Shown: positions 17,434 through 24,478 of the stretch, in pieces | Position numbering within the stretch: the stretch's first letter is position 1 | Layout of the letters: each line of letters starts with the position of its first letter | Assembly (NCBI RefSeq): GCF_046156265.1 | Contig: NZ_JAWDIR010000043.1 | Location: forward strand, 378,514-442,513 | DNA length: 64,000 nt | Direction: 5' to 3' | Origin: CAMDHY01 sp046156265 | GTDB taxonomy: Bacteria; Pseudomonadota; Alphaproteobacteria; Rhizobiales; Segnochrobactraceae | Notes under the pieces: model-generated | What the model saw: the letters and a program-made list of their open reading frames with translations, nothing else | Database searches by the model: none | Told to the model about the DNA's origin: nothing | Program-made: the position numbers and the translations under genes

Positions 17434-18198
17434 TTGGCCCACATATCTCTCACCCCGACACTGGACGTCGCTCCGTTTCATGGTGCGTCCGTTGTCCTCG
17501 CCCTCGATCTCGGCACCACCACCGGCTGGGCGCTGCGCGGATCGGACGGCCTGATCACCAGCGGCACGGCGTCATTCCGTCCCGGGCGCTTCGACGGCGG
17601 CGGCATGCGCTACTTGCGCTTTGCCAACTGGCTGACCGAGCTCGATCGCCTGTCCGGGCCCCTCGCTGCCATCTGGTTCGAGGAGGTCCGCCGTCACGCC
17701 GGCACCGACGCCAGCCACATCTACGGTGGCCTGATGGCGACGCTGACGGCATGGGCCGAGCAGCGTGACATCCCCTACGAGGGCGTGCCGGTCGGCACCA
17801 TTAAGCGCCACGCCACCGGCAAGGGCAACGCGCCCAAGGACGCGATGATCGCCGCGGCGAGGGCGCGCGGCTTCAGCCCCGCCGACGACAACGAGGCTGA
17901 CGCCGTTGCCCTGCTCCTGTGGGCGATCGAGACCAAGGGAGGGGAGGCATCCGATGAGGTGGGCCCCCCGCGGCTTCGGCGGTCACCGCCGCAATCCCGA
18001 ACAGGTCAAGCAGGAAGGCTGGCTCGAGCAGAATGTCCTCGTCGTCAGCGAGGCCGACCCGCGCCTCACATGGCCCGAGCGCGAACTGGTCCGGCAACTC
18101 GGGGACAAGCTCTACGGCATGCGCAAGGAGGCCCGTCATGGACGCCTGGACCCGTGATCAGGTGGAGGAACGGCTTGCTGAGGCCGCCGACGTGTTGA
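17434..18198 (+). CDS. RuvC-like Holliday junction endonuclease, probably frameshifted 3' end
   Basis: RNase H-fold resolvase. Acidic residues expected for RuvC sit in LALDLGTTTGWALRG, AAIWFEEVRRH and DDNEADAVALLLWAI. TTG 17434 follows AAAGGAG at a good distance. Domain similarity ends near WAIETKGG (~17940), yet the frame stays open to 18198, running 245 nt through the next gene with a low-complexity Arg/Pro tail. One extra G in the G-rich run at 17938-17945 would end the protein at 17957 with an ATGA overlap to the next gene, as elsewhere in this operon. A single-base deletion or sequence error is therefore suspected. Confidence 0.8.
   Translation: MAHISLTPTLDVAPFHGASVVLALDLGTTTGWALRGSDGLITSGTASFRPGRFDGGGMRYLRFANWLTELDRLSGPLAAIWFEEVRRHAGTDASHIYGGLMATLTAWAEQRDIPYEGVPVGTIKRHATGKGNAPKDAMIAAARARGFSPADDNEADAVALLLWAIETKGGEASDEVGPPRLRRSPPQSRTGQAGRLARAECPRRQRGRPAPHMARARTGPATRGQALRHAQGGPSWTPGPVIRWRNGLLRPPTC
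17954..18157 (+). CDS. Small phage hypothetical protein
   Basis: 67 aa, ATG 17954: MRWAPRGFGGHRRNPEQVKQ, then LTWPERELVRQLGDKLYGMRKEARHGRLDP. Short basic phage early protein without a recognised family. It lies inside the extended RuvC frame and overlaps the DUF6362 gene by 20 nt. Its coherent sequence supports the view that the long RuvC tail is artefactual. Confidence 0.6.
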   Translation: MRWAPRGFGGHRRNPEQVKQEGWLEQNVLVVSEADPRLTWPERELVRQLGDKLYGMRKEARHGRLDP

Positions 18199-18587
18199 AG
18201 CGGCTCCCCGAGGTGAAGGTACAGGGCTACTTCAGCACCTGGCCTCGCATCGCCTACGAGTTCTCCGACCTCGTCGGGCAGGAGGCTCCGCGCCTGCGCC
18301 GAGGCCCGCCAGCTCCTGACGCGATCTCGCGGATGGAGGCGACGCTGCCCTGGCTGCAGTGGCTGGAGCCGGACGACGCGAAGCTCGTCTGGGCCCGCGC
18401 CGAGCGCACGCCGTGGAAGCCGATCTGCTGGCGCTTCGGCATCTCCCGCGCCACGGCACACCGCCGCTGGGAGTACGCCCTCAGCGTGATCGTCTGGCGG
18501 CTGAGCGGTCGCCGCCCGCCAGCGAAGCGCTCGCAGCGGTTCGTGGTCGAGCACGCCGTGCGTCAAGCGCAATCGCGCTGGGCGTGA
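18138..18587 (+). CDS. DUF6362 family phage protein with HTH
   Basis: 149 aa resembling DUF6362: a helical N-terminal half (DQVEERLAEAADVLKRLPEVKVQGYFSTWPRI), then a sigma-region-4-like HTH (WARAERTPWKPICWRFGISRATAHRRWEYALSVI). It may be a phage transcription regulator acting at the early-late switch. It is the last gene before a 300-bp gap ahead of the methyltransferase. Confidence 0.75.
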   Translation: MDAWTRDQVEERLAEAADVLKRLPEVKVQGYFSTWPRIAYEFSDLVGQEAPRLRRGPPAPDAISRMEATLPWLQWLEPDDAKLVWARAERTPWKPICWRFGISRATAHRRWEYALSVIVWRLSGRRPPAKRSQRFVVEHAVRQAQSRWA

Positions 18588-18765
18588 ATTTTTCGGTGAG
18601 ACACTGCAGGTCGAGACCGATGCGCCTGATTTGGTCTATCCCTTGGGCAGGCTGGCGAGAGGCGCGGGCGGGGGACCCCCCTCCCCCTCTGGTTCCTCCG
18701 CCGGGGTGCACCCAGTGCGGGGGGGCGCCGCCCGGAACCTCGCCACCGACACCATGTTATTTTGA

Positions 18766-18878
18766 GTTACCAGTTACCGCCGCCGGTTACCGGCCGGCGC
18801 GCTAACCTCCCCGCAATCCTTGACGCTCTCGTGGACCTCCGGCGATCTCGCCGGTGGTAACCGCGCGCGTCGGTTACC
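18766..18878. repeat. GTTACC/GGTAAC repeats before the methyltransferase
   Basis: GTTACC occurs at 18766, 18773, 18786 and 18873, and GGTAAC at 18856. GGTAACC (18856-18862) and GGTTACC (18872-18878) form a 7-bp inverted repeat ending 9 bp before the methyltransferase ATG. GGTTA/TAACC (18785-18807) forms another. The rest of the 18588-18887 gap is very G+C-rich with no visible gene. A repressor operator or autoregulatory site is plausible. Confidence 0.55.
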
Positions 18879-18887
18879 GGACGATCC

Positions 18888-20168
18888 ATGCCCGCCACGT
18901 CGCCCCGCCTGCCCGACGCGATCGAGCACTGGCCGGTCGACCGGCTGCGGCCCTACGGGCGCAATCCACGCACCCACGACGACGACCAGATCGCACAGAT
19001 CGCCGCCAGCATCGTCGAGTTCGGCTGGACTAACCCGGTGCTCGTCTCCGCCGACGGCGACGTGATCGCCGGCCACGGCAGGCTGGAGGCGGCGCGCCGG
19101 ATCTCGCTGGACACCGTGCCGGTCGTCATCCTCGATCATCTGACGCCGGCGCAGCGCCGCGCCTACGTGATCGCCGACAACCAGCTCGCCCTCAATGCCG
19201 GCTGGGACGAGGCGAAGCTGTCGGCCGAGCTGCAGGCGCTGCTGGCTGACGACTTCGACCTGTCGCTGCTGGGCTTCGGCGACGGCGAGATCGACAAGCT
19301 GCTCGCAGCAGAGGCCGACGGCGAGGAAGGCGGCGACGGTGGTGGTGCCTCAGCCGAAGAGATTCCGGAGCCGCCGATCAACCCGGTCTCGCGTCCCGGC
19401 GATCTGTGGATCCTCGGCGAGCATCGACTGCTCTGCGGCGACGCGGCGAAGCGCGAGGATGTCTGCCGGCTGATGAACGGCGAGCGTGCAGCCCTGTTCG
19501 CCACCGACCCGCCCTACCTCGTCGACTATGACGGCAACGAGTGGGACGACAGCAGCCAGGGTGCCGAGCTCTATGACGGCTTCATCGCCGCCGCCGTGGC
19601 GGAGGCGATCACCGAGGATGCCGCCTGGTACTGCTGGCACGCCTCCCGCCGCCAGGCGATGGTTGAGGCGTGCTGGGAGCGAGCTGGCGCGTTCGTCCAT
19701 CAGCAGATCGTCTGGGTAAAGGACCGCGGCGTCCTCACCCGCTCGCACTACCTGTGGAAGCACGAGCCGTGCTTCATGGGCTGGCGCCGTCCGAACCGTC
19801 CCCCGAAGGTCGCCGACCAAACGCTCCCCTCGACGTGGGAGATGCCGAGCTTCACGAAGGACGAGCGGCCGGACCATCCGACGCCGAAGCCGCTCGACGC
19901 CTTCGGGATCCCGATGCGCCAGCATGTTGCGCGCGGCGGGCTCTGCTATGAGCCGTTCTCGGGCTCCGGCTCGCAGATCATGGCGGGCGAGGCCAACGGA
20001 CGGCGCGTGTTCGCGATGGAGATCAGCCCCGCCTATGTCGATGTCGCCGTAGAACGTTGGCAGATCGAGACCGGGAAGGAGGCGATCCTCGACGGGAACG
20101 GCGGCAACTTCGCGGCGGTGAAGGCCGCACGGCTCGGTGAAGGCTCGGAGGATACGGCGGCGGCATGA
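18888..20168 (+). CDS. ParB-domain DNA methyltransferase
   Basis: 426 aa fusion. The N-terminal ParB/sulfiredoxin-like domain (LRPYGRNPRTHDDDQIAQIAASIVEFGWTNPV, then DVIAGHGRLEAARR) is joined by an acidic linker (~130-155) to an N6-adenine/N4-cytosine methyltransferase. The latter has the catalytic ATDPPYLVDYDGNEW near residue 207 and the SAM-binding YEPFSGSGSQIMAGE near 352. Order DPPY before FxGxG indicates a beta-class enzyme. It has no cognate restriction enzyme, so it probably protects phage DNA or regulates transcription. The start is the first ATG after the repeat region. Confidence 0.92.
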   Translation: MPATSPRLPDAIEHWPVDRLRPYGRNPRTHDDDQIAQIAASIVEFGWTNPVLVSADGDVIAGHGRLEAARRISLDTVPVVILDHLTPAQRRAYVIADNQLALNAGWDEAKLSAELQALLADDFDLSLLGFGDGEIDKLLAAEADGEEGGDGGGASAEEIPEPPINPVSRPGDLWILGEHRLLCGDAAKREDVCRLMNGERAALFATDPPYLVDYDGNEWDDSSQGAELYDGFIAAAVAEAITEDAAWYCWHASRRQAMVEACWERAGAFVHQQIVWVKDRGVLTRSHYLWKHEPCFMGWRRPNRPPKVADQTLPSTWEMPSFTKDERPDHPTPKPLDAFGIPMRQHVARGGLCYEPFSGSGSQIMAGEANGRRVFAMEISPAYVDVAVERWQIETGKEAILDGNGGNFAAVKAARLGEGSEDTAAA

Positions 20169-20446
20169 TGCAGTCGCGCGTCATGTCGCTGGTCGAGGCG
20201 ATCGCCAACGTCGTCGTCGGCTACAGCGTCGCCGTCCTGACGCAGATCCTGATCTTCCCGCTGTTCGGTCTGCATACGACGCTCGTTCAGAACCTCACCA
20301 TGGGCGCCGTGTTCACCCTCGGGAGCATCGCGCGGTCGTTCTCGCTGCGGCGGCTGTTCGAGCGGATCCGTATCCATCGGAAGCACGGCCGCGCGCAGAT
20401 GGATGACCGGAGGACGCGCGGTCGACATAGAACTAGCGTCCACTGA
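20165..20446 (+). CDS. Small phage membrane protein
   Basis: 93 aa; starts in an ATGA overlap with the methyltransferase stop. Two hydrophobic segments (LVEAIANVVVGYSVAVLTQILIFPLFGL and LTMGAVFTLGSIARSF) precede a basic tail (RLFERIRIHRKHGRAQ). It resembles a recurrent small membrane protein of Rhizobiales prophages; function unknown. The last ~15 residues look random, so the 3' end may be altered. Confidence 0.65.
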   Translation: MMQSRVMSLVEAIANVVVGYSVAVLTQILIFPLFGLHTTLVQNLTMGAVFTLGSIARSFSLRRLFERIRIHRKHGRAQMDDRRTRGRHRTSVH

Positions 20447-20607
20447 ATGTCACCCGAGCCTCGATGGACGGCGCTGCCAGAGTGGACTATGTCGACGCGC
20501 CGGTCCCGCGGCGACGCTCAGCTACCTCCCCCCTTGGCGCAGAACGATGTCGTGGGGCCGGCGCCGGGATCGACATTGCCGTTGCCCCAGTGCGCTGCAG
20601 CGAATGG

Positions 20608-21501
20608 CTATGCCGCGGTACTCGCTACGGCTGTGATCCCGGCAGCCCTGTCGGCGAGCCGCCGGCGGATTGCCTGGGGCAACTGCCGTGCGGACTTCAC
20701 TCGGGGCAGGTTAAGCTCGGCGAGGAGCGGGTCTGTACCGCCGTAGAGCGCCTCATACTCCGCGTAGTTGTCGAACCGCCGGCGGGTGACGTTGTCGACG
20801 AAGGTTTCGGCCGGCACGCCTTCGGCGAGGATCAGCGCATGGTCCTCGAGCTCGATGTGGAAGTAAGTGAAGCGCTCCGGCATTGCAGCTTCGCGGACGA
20901 TGGTAGAGCCGTTGACGAGGGCGCCGGCTTGGACAAGCAAACCGTCCAACATCAGCGCGTGGTCCGGCGAGACCAGGAGATCGCGCACCGGCAGCCCCTC
21001 GCCGAGAGCACCGGCCGAAACGCGGATCGGGAACGAGCGCAAGGGATCGGCGAAGAGGGTCACCACCGTCTGGACGCCCACCCATTTGACCGGCGCGGGG
21101 CGGCCGTCGGCGGTGAGCACGATGTCGCCGATGACGAGGTTGTCGACGAGCTTCTCGCCAACGGGCGTTGCGACCATCGTACCGGCGAGAAAGCAAACGG
21201 TGAAGGGATCCGTATTGATGTTCAGCGAGTCGAACAGAGTTGGAAAATCCGCCGCGCTCGAACCAAACAAATACTTCGTGGAACCACCCGGGTCCAAAAC
21301 TACGTAAATCTTTCCGTCGATCGTCGTCGAACCAAAGAATCGTGCTATTCCTGAACCGTCACCAGTAAGGTAGATAGTCTCCCCGCGGATGAACGTATCG
21401 CTTTCGTCGTCACCGTTCGACAAATTAAAATTGTAAAAATCTGCGTCGGCAATTTCGCCGCCCACATATATAGCACGATACTCCGAAGAAAACTCAGCCA
21501 T
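20608..21501 (-). CDS. Hint-domain protein
   Basis: 297 aa on the opposite strand to the phage genes. A polar, A+T-richer N-terminal ~110 residues (DADFYNFNLSNGDDESDTF) is followed by a Hint module starting CFLAGTMVATPVGEKLVDNLVIGDIVLTADGRPAPVKWVG, with SPDHALMLDGLLV and a typical NYAEYEALYGGTDP tail. The Cys nucleophile and His are present, so self-cleavage at the N-side Cys is possible. Alphaproteobacterial Hint proteins of this type often occur with RTX-like secreted proteins; one lies about 14 kb left. ATG 21501 is preferred over TTG 21558. The N-terminal composition suggests horizontal acquisition. Confidence 0.82.
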   Translation of the reverse strand: MAEFSSEYRAIYVGGEIADADFYNFNLSNGDDESDTFIRGETIYLTGDGSGIARFFGSTTIDGKIYVVLDPGGSTKYLFGSSAADFPTLFDSLNINTDPFTVCFLAGTMVATPVGEKLVDNLVIGDIVLTADGRPAPVKWVGVQTVVTLFADPLRSFPIRVSAGALGEGLPVRDLLVSPDHALMLDGLLVQAGALVNGSTIVREAAMPERFTYFHIELEDHALILAEGVPAETFVDNVTRRRFDNYAEYEALYGGTDPLLAELNLPRVKSARQLPQAIRRRLADRAAGITAVASTAA

Positions 21502-21682
21502 CTGCGGCCCCAAAGGCAAGTCCGCGCAAAGGGTGTCAGAGCGAAAATTCTCCGTCAAGGTCGGCGCTGCGACGCGGCCGCAGTGCTCACGTCACTGCCG
21601 CCGGACTGCTCAGCGTCCACCTGGGCAAAAAAGATACCGCCATCTGCAGGACGGCGGCATCAAACTGATGGTGAGCGCCGTG

Positions 21683-21975
21683 TCAGGTCCGCGGTAGGTG
21701 ATAGACCCGCCCGCGCCCGTCGAGCTTAACAGAGGTGATGTCGAGCCCGAGCTTCTTCTTCAGCGCGCCGGCGATGGCGCCGCGCACCGTGTACGGCTGC
21801 TAGCCGGTGGCGGCGACTATCTCGTCGATGGTCGCCCCCGTCTCCGCGCGGAGCATCTCGATCAGCATCGCCTGCTTCGTGCCGGTGAGCTCCTTGGGCG
21901 CGGGACCGTCCCCTGCCCGGTGTTGGCCAGGGTGTCCGCGCTCGGCGCCTCGTCGGCGCCCGTGGGCCCAGCGAC
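21683..21975 (-). pseudogene. Broken copy of the DUF3489 gene
   Basis: Closely similar to the 3' half of the intact DUF3489 gene at 22917-23483 (AMLIEMLRAETGATIDEIVAATG, then AIAGALKKKLGLDIT). It carries a TAG where the intact copy has the Trp of ATGWQP, a frameshift near 21900, and no 5' half. It lies about 1 kb from the intact copy in the same orientation. Confidence 0.8.
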
Positions 21976-22125
21976 GAAATCCGACAACCATTCTCACGAC
22001 TTCGCAATACGTTAACAAAAAAGTTGACTCGACCCGCTCAGACTTATCCGATCGAATGCTAGGACGTTACCTGAACTGCGAGATCCTGCCGGGGGTGGAG
22101 GGTGGGTAACGAAAGGGAGGGTAAA

Positions 22126-22476
22126 ATGCGTTTGCTATTTGCATCTGCAGTGCTTGCGCTTGCGGTCTCGGTGGTGGCGTCCGAGGCTAAGGAATTCCCC
22201 TACAACAAGCGCCCGATCGTAAAGGTTGGCCAGACGGTCGTTCTGAAGGGTGTGCGGGCCCCGGACTGTCGGGGCGCCGCGCCGACGTGGGCAGCAATCG
22301 CGGGCGGCATGCCGAAAGCAGCCCACGGGAAGTTCTCCGACGGCGGCGTCGGTACAACCTTGAGCAAAAGCTGCAACGGCACCGTCGCAGCGCGCGGCGT
22401 GCTCTATACCGGCAGCAAGGCCGGCAGCGAGAGCTTCACGATCTTTGGCGACAAGTTCACCGTCGTCGTCAAGTAG
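22126..22476 (+). CDS. Small secreted protein with signal peptide
   Basis: 116 aa; a strong ribosome site (GGGAGGG) precedes ATG 22126. The signal peptide MRLLFASAVLALAVSVVASEA is followed by a mature domain of ~95 residues with two Cys (APDCRGAAPTW and KSCNGT) that could form a disulfide, ending FTIFGDKFTVVVK. Probably periplasmic or extracellular; the beta-rich fold is not assigned. It is isolated, flanked by pseudogenes and followed by a strong hairpin. Confidence 0.75.
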   Translation: MRLLFASAVLALAVSVVASEAKEFPYNKRPIVKVGQTVVLKGVRAPDCRGAAPTWAAIAGGMPKAAHGKFSDGGVGTTLSKSCNGTVAARGVLYTGSKAGSESFTIFGDKFTVVVK

Positions 22477-22487
22477 CGGCGACTGAT

Positions 22488-22536
22488 GCTGCCGGTCAGC
22501 AACGACCCGCGGCAGGTGTCGTTGCTGACCGGCAGC
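22488..22536 (+). terminator. Strong hairpin after the secreted-protein gene
   Basis: Perfect 19-bp inverted repeat (22488-22506 with 22518-22536, arms beginning GCTGCCGGTC) and an 11-nt loop, 12 bp after the stop codon. There is no downstream T tract, so it may act as an mRNA-stabilising or Rho-assisted terminator hairpin. Confidence 0.6.
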
Positions 22537-22654
22537 CCGCGCTTCGTCCCACCGGCGGTTATCGGGTTCGACGACTGGGCGTGGGGGCGTGACCAGCGTT
22601 ACGAAACTCTCATCTGCGATCTGGAACGGCGGCGAACGATCGCGCTCCTGACGC

Positions 22655-22846
22655 GGTTGTAGACAATCGTGTAGGGCCCGAACTCGGGCGGGCAGTCTCC
22701 CCAGCGGGCGCCGCTCTTCAGTACGTGGACGATCCCGGAGAACACAAGCCGGTCGTCCACCCGATGCGCGCACCTGCGCCGGCGCGGCAACAGCGGCTCG
22801 ATCCGAGCCCACTCCTCATCGTCGAGCCAAGCACTTGCTTCGCCAT
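22655..22846 (-). pseudogene. N-terminal fragment of an IS5-family transposase
   Basis: Reads MAKQVL, a one-base frameshift, then WLDDEEWARIEPLLPRRRR, VDDRLVFSGIVHVLKSGARW and CPPEFGPYTIVYNR, the start of IS5/IS1031-type transposases. Similarity stops near 22655, and the DDE catalytic part and the inverted repeats are missing. Inactive insertion-sequence remnant. Confidence 0.8.
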
Positions 22847-22916
22847 CGCAAGGTTCCTCCCATGAATTTTGAACCAGCCAACGACGCGAACCGCTAGATC
22901 TAATTGAGTACGAATC

Positions 22917-23483
22917 CTAGAGTTGTGGAAGCCTGTAGATCCGCCCCCGCCCCTCGACCTTCTCTGAGGTGACGTCGAGCCCGAGCTTCTTCTTCAGCGC
23001 GCCGGCGATGGCGCCGCGCACCGTGTGCGGCTGCCAGCCGGTGGCGGCGACGATCTCGTCGATGGTCGCCCCGGTCTCGGCGCGGAGCATCTCGATCAGC
23101 ATCGCCTGCTTCGTGCCGGCGCGCGCAGTGCGCGCTTTGGGTGCGGGATCACCCCCTGCCCCGGTGTTGGCCGCGGTGTCCGCGTTCGGCGCCTCGTCGG
23201 CGCCCGTGGGCGCGCTGTCACCCGCTGCGGGCTCGATGCCGATAGCAGCGAGCCCCGCGTCGGTCGCAACCAGCGTCATGCCACGCCCGTCGCCGTTCTC
23301 GTGCCAGAGCGGGTCGCCCTTGTCGGCATATACCTCGGCGAGGAGGCCCTTGGCGATCATCGCGCCGACCACCTTGGTGGCGGCACCACCGCGCAGATTG
23401 CTCGGCAGAGGAAGTGCCAGATGGCCGGAACGCTGGGCGGCTGCGGTCAGGATCACGAGCTGGGTATCGGAGAGCTTAGTCAT
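22917..23483 (-). CDS. DUF3489 domain protein
   Basis: 188 aa. The N-terminal part (KLSDTQLVILTAAAQRSGHLALPLPSNLRGGAATKVVGAMIAKGLLAEV) and the C-terminal part (TKQAMLIEMLRAETGATIDEIVAATGWQPHTVRGAIAGALKKKLGL) each look like winged-helix units, joined by a low-complexity linker. DUF3489 proteins are frequent in Rhizobiales prophages and probably bind DNA. The gene is transcribed against the packaging genes and is the intact paralogue of the copy at 21683-21975. Confidence 0.85.
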   Translation of the reverse strand: MTKLSDTQLVILTAAAQRSGHLALPLPSNLRGGAATKVVGAMIAKGLLAEVYADKGDPLWHENGDGRGMTLVATDAGLAAIGIEPAAGDSAPTGADEAPNADTAANTGAGGDPAPKARTARAGTKQAMLIEMLRAETGATIDEIVAATGWQPHTVRGAIAGALKKKLGLDVTSEKVEGRGRIYRLPQL

Positions 23484-23574
23484 GAATCGGCTCCAGGATC
23501 GGGGCCGCGCCGATCGCGACCCTCCTACGACCCCGAGCCCGCCTCGCGGCGGGCTGGCGCCGGAGTCGGGGGTC

Positions 23575-23796
23575 TCACTCGGCGAACTCGCCCTCGTGGA
23601 AGGCGCTGTCGGTGATGCGCTTCAGGAGTGCGGCGTAGTCTTCGAGCGTTCCGACGTCTCCCCAAGTGACCGTGTCAGGATGAACGTTGAAATGCTCGTC
23701 GCTGAGCGCCTTGATCCGCGCCAGCGCGGCGTCGATCTTGGCCTTTCGCTGAATGAAGGCGTCCAGCGGCTTGGCGTTGTTCTAGGGGCAGTGCAT
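23575..23796 (-). pseudogene. Small phage gene with nonsense codon at position 5
   Basis: From ATG 23796 the frame reads M-H-C-P-stop, then NNAKPLDAFIQRKAKIDAAL and ARIKALSDEHFNVHPDTVTW continuing to EGEFAE and TGA at 23575. The long coherent frame after the TAG (23782-23784) indicates a real ~70-aa gene with a nonsense mutation, unless a rare start downstream is used. It sits upstream of DUF3489 on the same strand. Confidence 0.6.
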
Positions 23797-23899
23797 CGTC
23801 GTCTCCATTCCTGATGGCGACATACATGCTCTGCTTCGCGCGCAAGCCAAGCGGATAAGTGCATCATCGCCTTAGATTTTTCGGCTTCGGAGTAGATGC

Positions 23900-24478
23900 T
23901 TGGGCGTGTCGATCCGCGCCTATGCGCGCAGCCGTGGCGTCTCCCACGTCGCCATCTTGAAGGCCTCCAAGGCCGGCCGGATTCCGCTCGAGCCCGACGG
24001 CAGTATCGACCCGGCGAAGGCGGACGCGGCGTGGGACCGGTCAACGGATCCGAGCAAGGCCAAGGGGACCGCCAAACCCGCGCCGAAGTCCACGAAGTCT
24101 CCGCCGGAAACGATGAAGCCGGTGGCGGAGGCGGCTGTCGGCTCCGTCCGCGAGACGCTGAAGGAACAGGGACTGCCCGCCAGTGGCAGTGTCACCTTCG
24201 TCCAGGCGCGAACCGCCCACGAGATCGCCAAGGCGCACCTGGCGCGGCTCCGCCTGCAGCGCATGAAAGGGGAACTCGTCGATCGGTCGCAGGCGATCGC
24301 CACCGTCTTCGCGCTTGCCCGGCGCGAGCGCGATGGCTGGGTGCAGTGGCCGGCCCGCGCCGCCGCCCTGATCGCCGCCGAACTGCAGATCGATCCGCAC
24401 CGGTGCGAGCAGGTTCTCGAGTCCCATGTCCGACGCCATCTCGAAGAGCTCTCCGAGATTGGCGTCGACCTTCGATGA
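23900..24478 (+). CDS. Phage terminase small subunit, Nu1-like
   Basis: 192 aa DNA-packaging protein. The N-terminal HTH (SIRAYARSRGVSHVAILKASKAGRIPLEPDGSID) matches the lambda Nu1-type winged helix that recognises cos DNA. A charged linker and a helical C-terminal region (FVQARTAHEIAKAHLARLRLQRMKGEL) for oligomerisation and large-subunit contact follow. TTG 23900 lies 7 nt after GGAG; GTG 23906 is the alternative. It overlaps the large-subunit gene by 53 nt. Confidence 0.82.
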   Translation: MGVSIRAYARSRGVSHVAILKASKAGRIPLEPDGSIDPAKADAAWDRSTDPSKAKGTAKPAPKSTKSPPETMKPVAEAAVGSVRETLKEQGLPASGSVTFVQARTAHEIAKAHLARLRLQRMKGELVDRSQAIATVFALARRERDGWVQWPARAAALIAAELQIDPHRCEQVLESHVRRHLEELSEIGVDLR

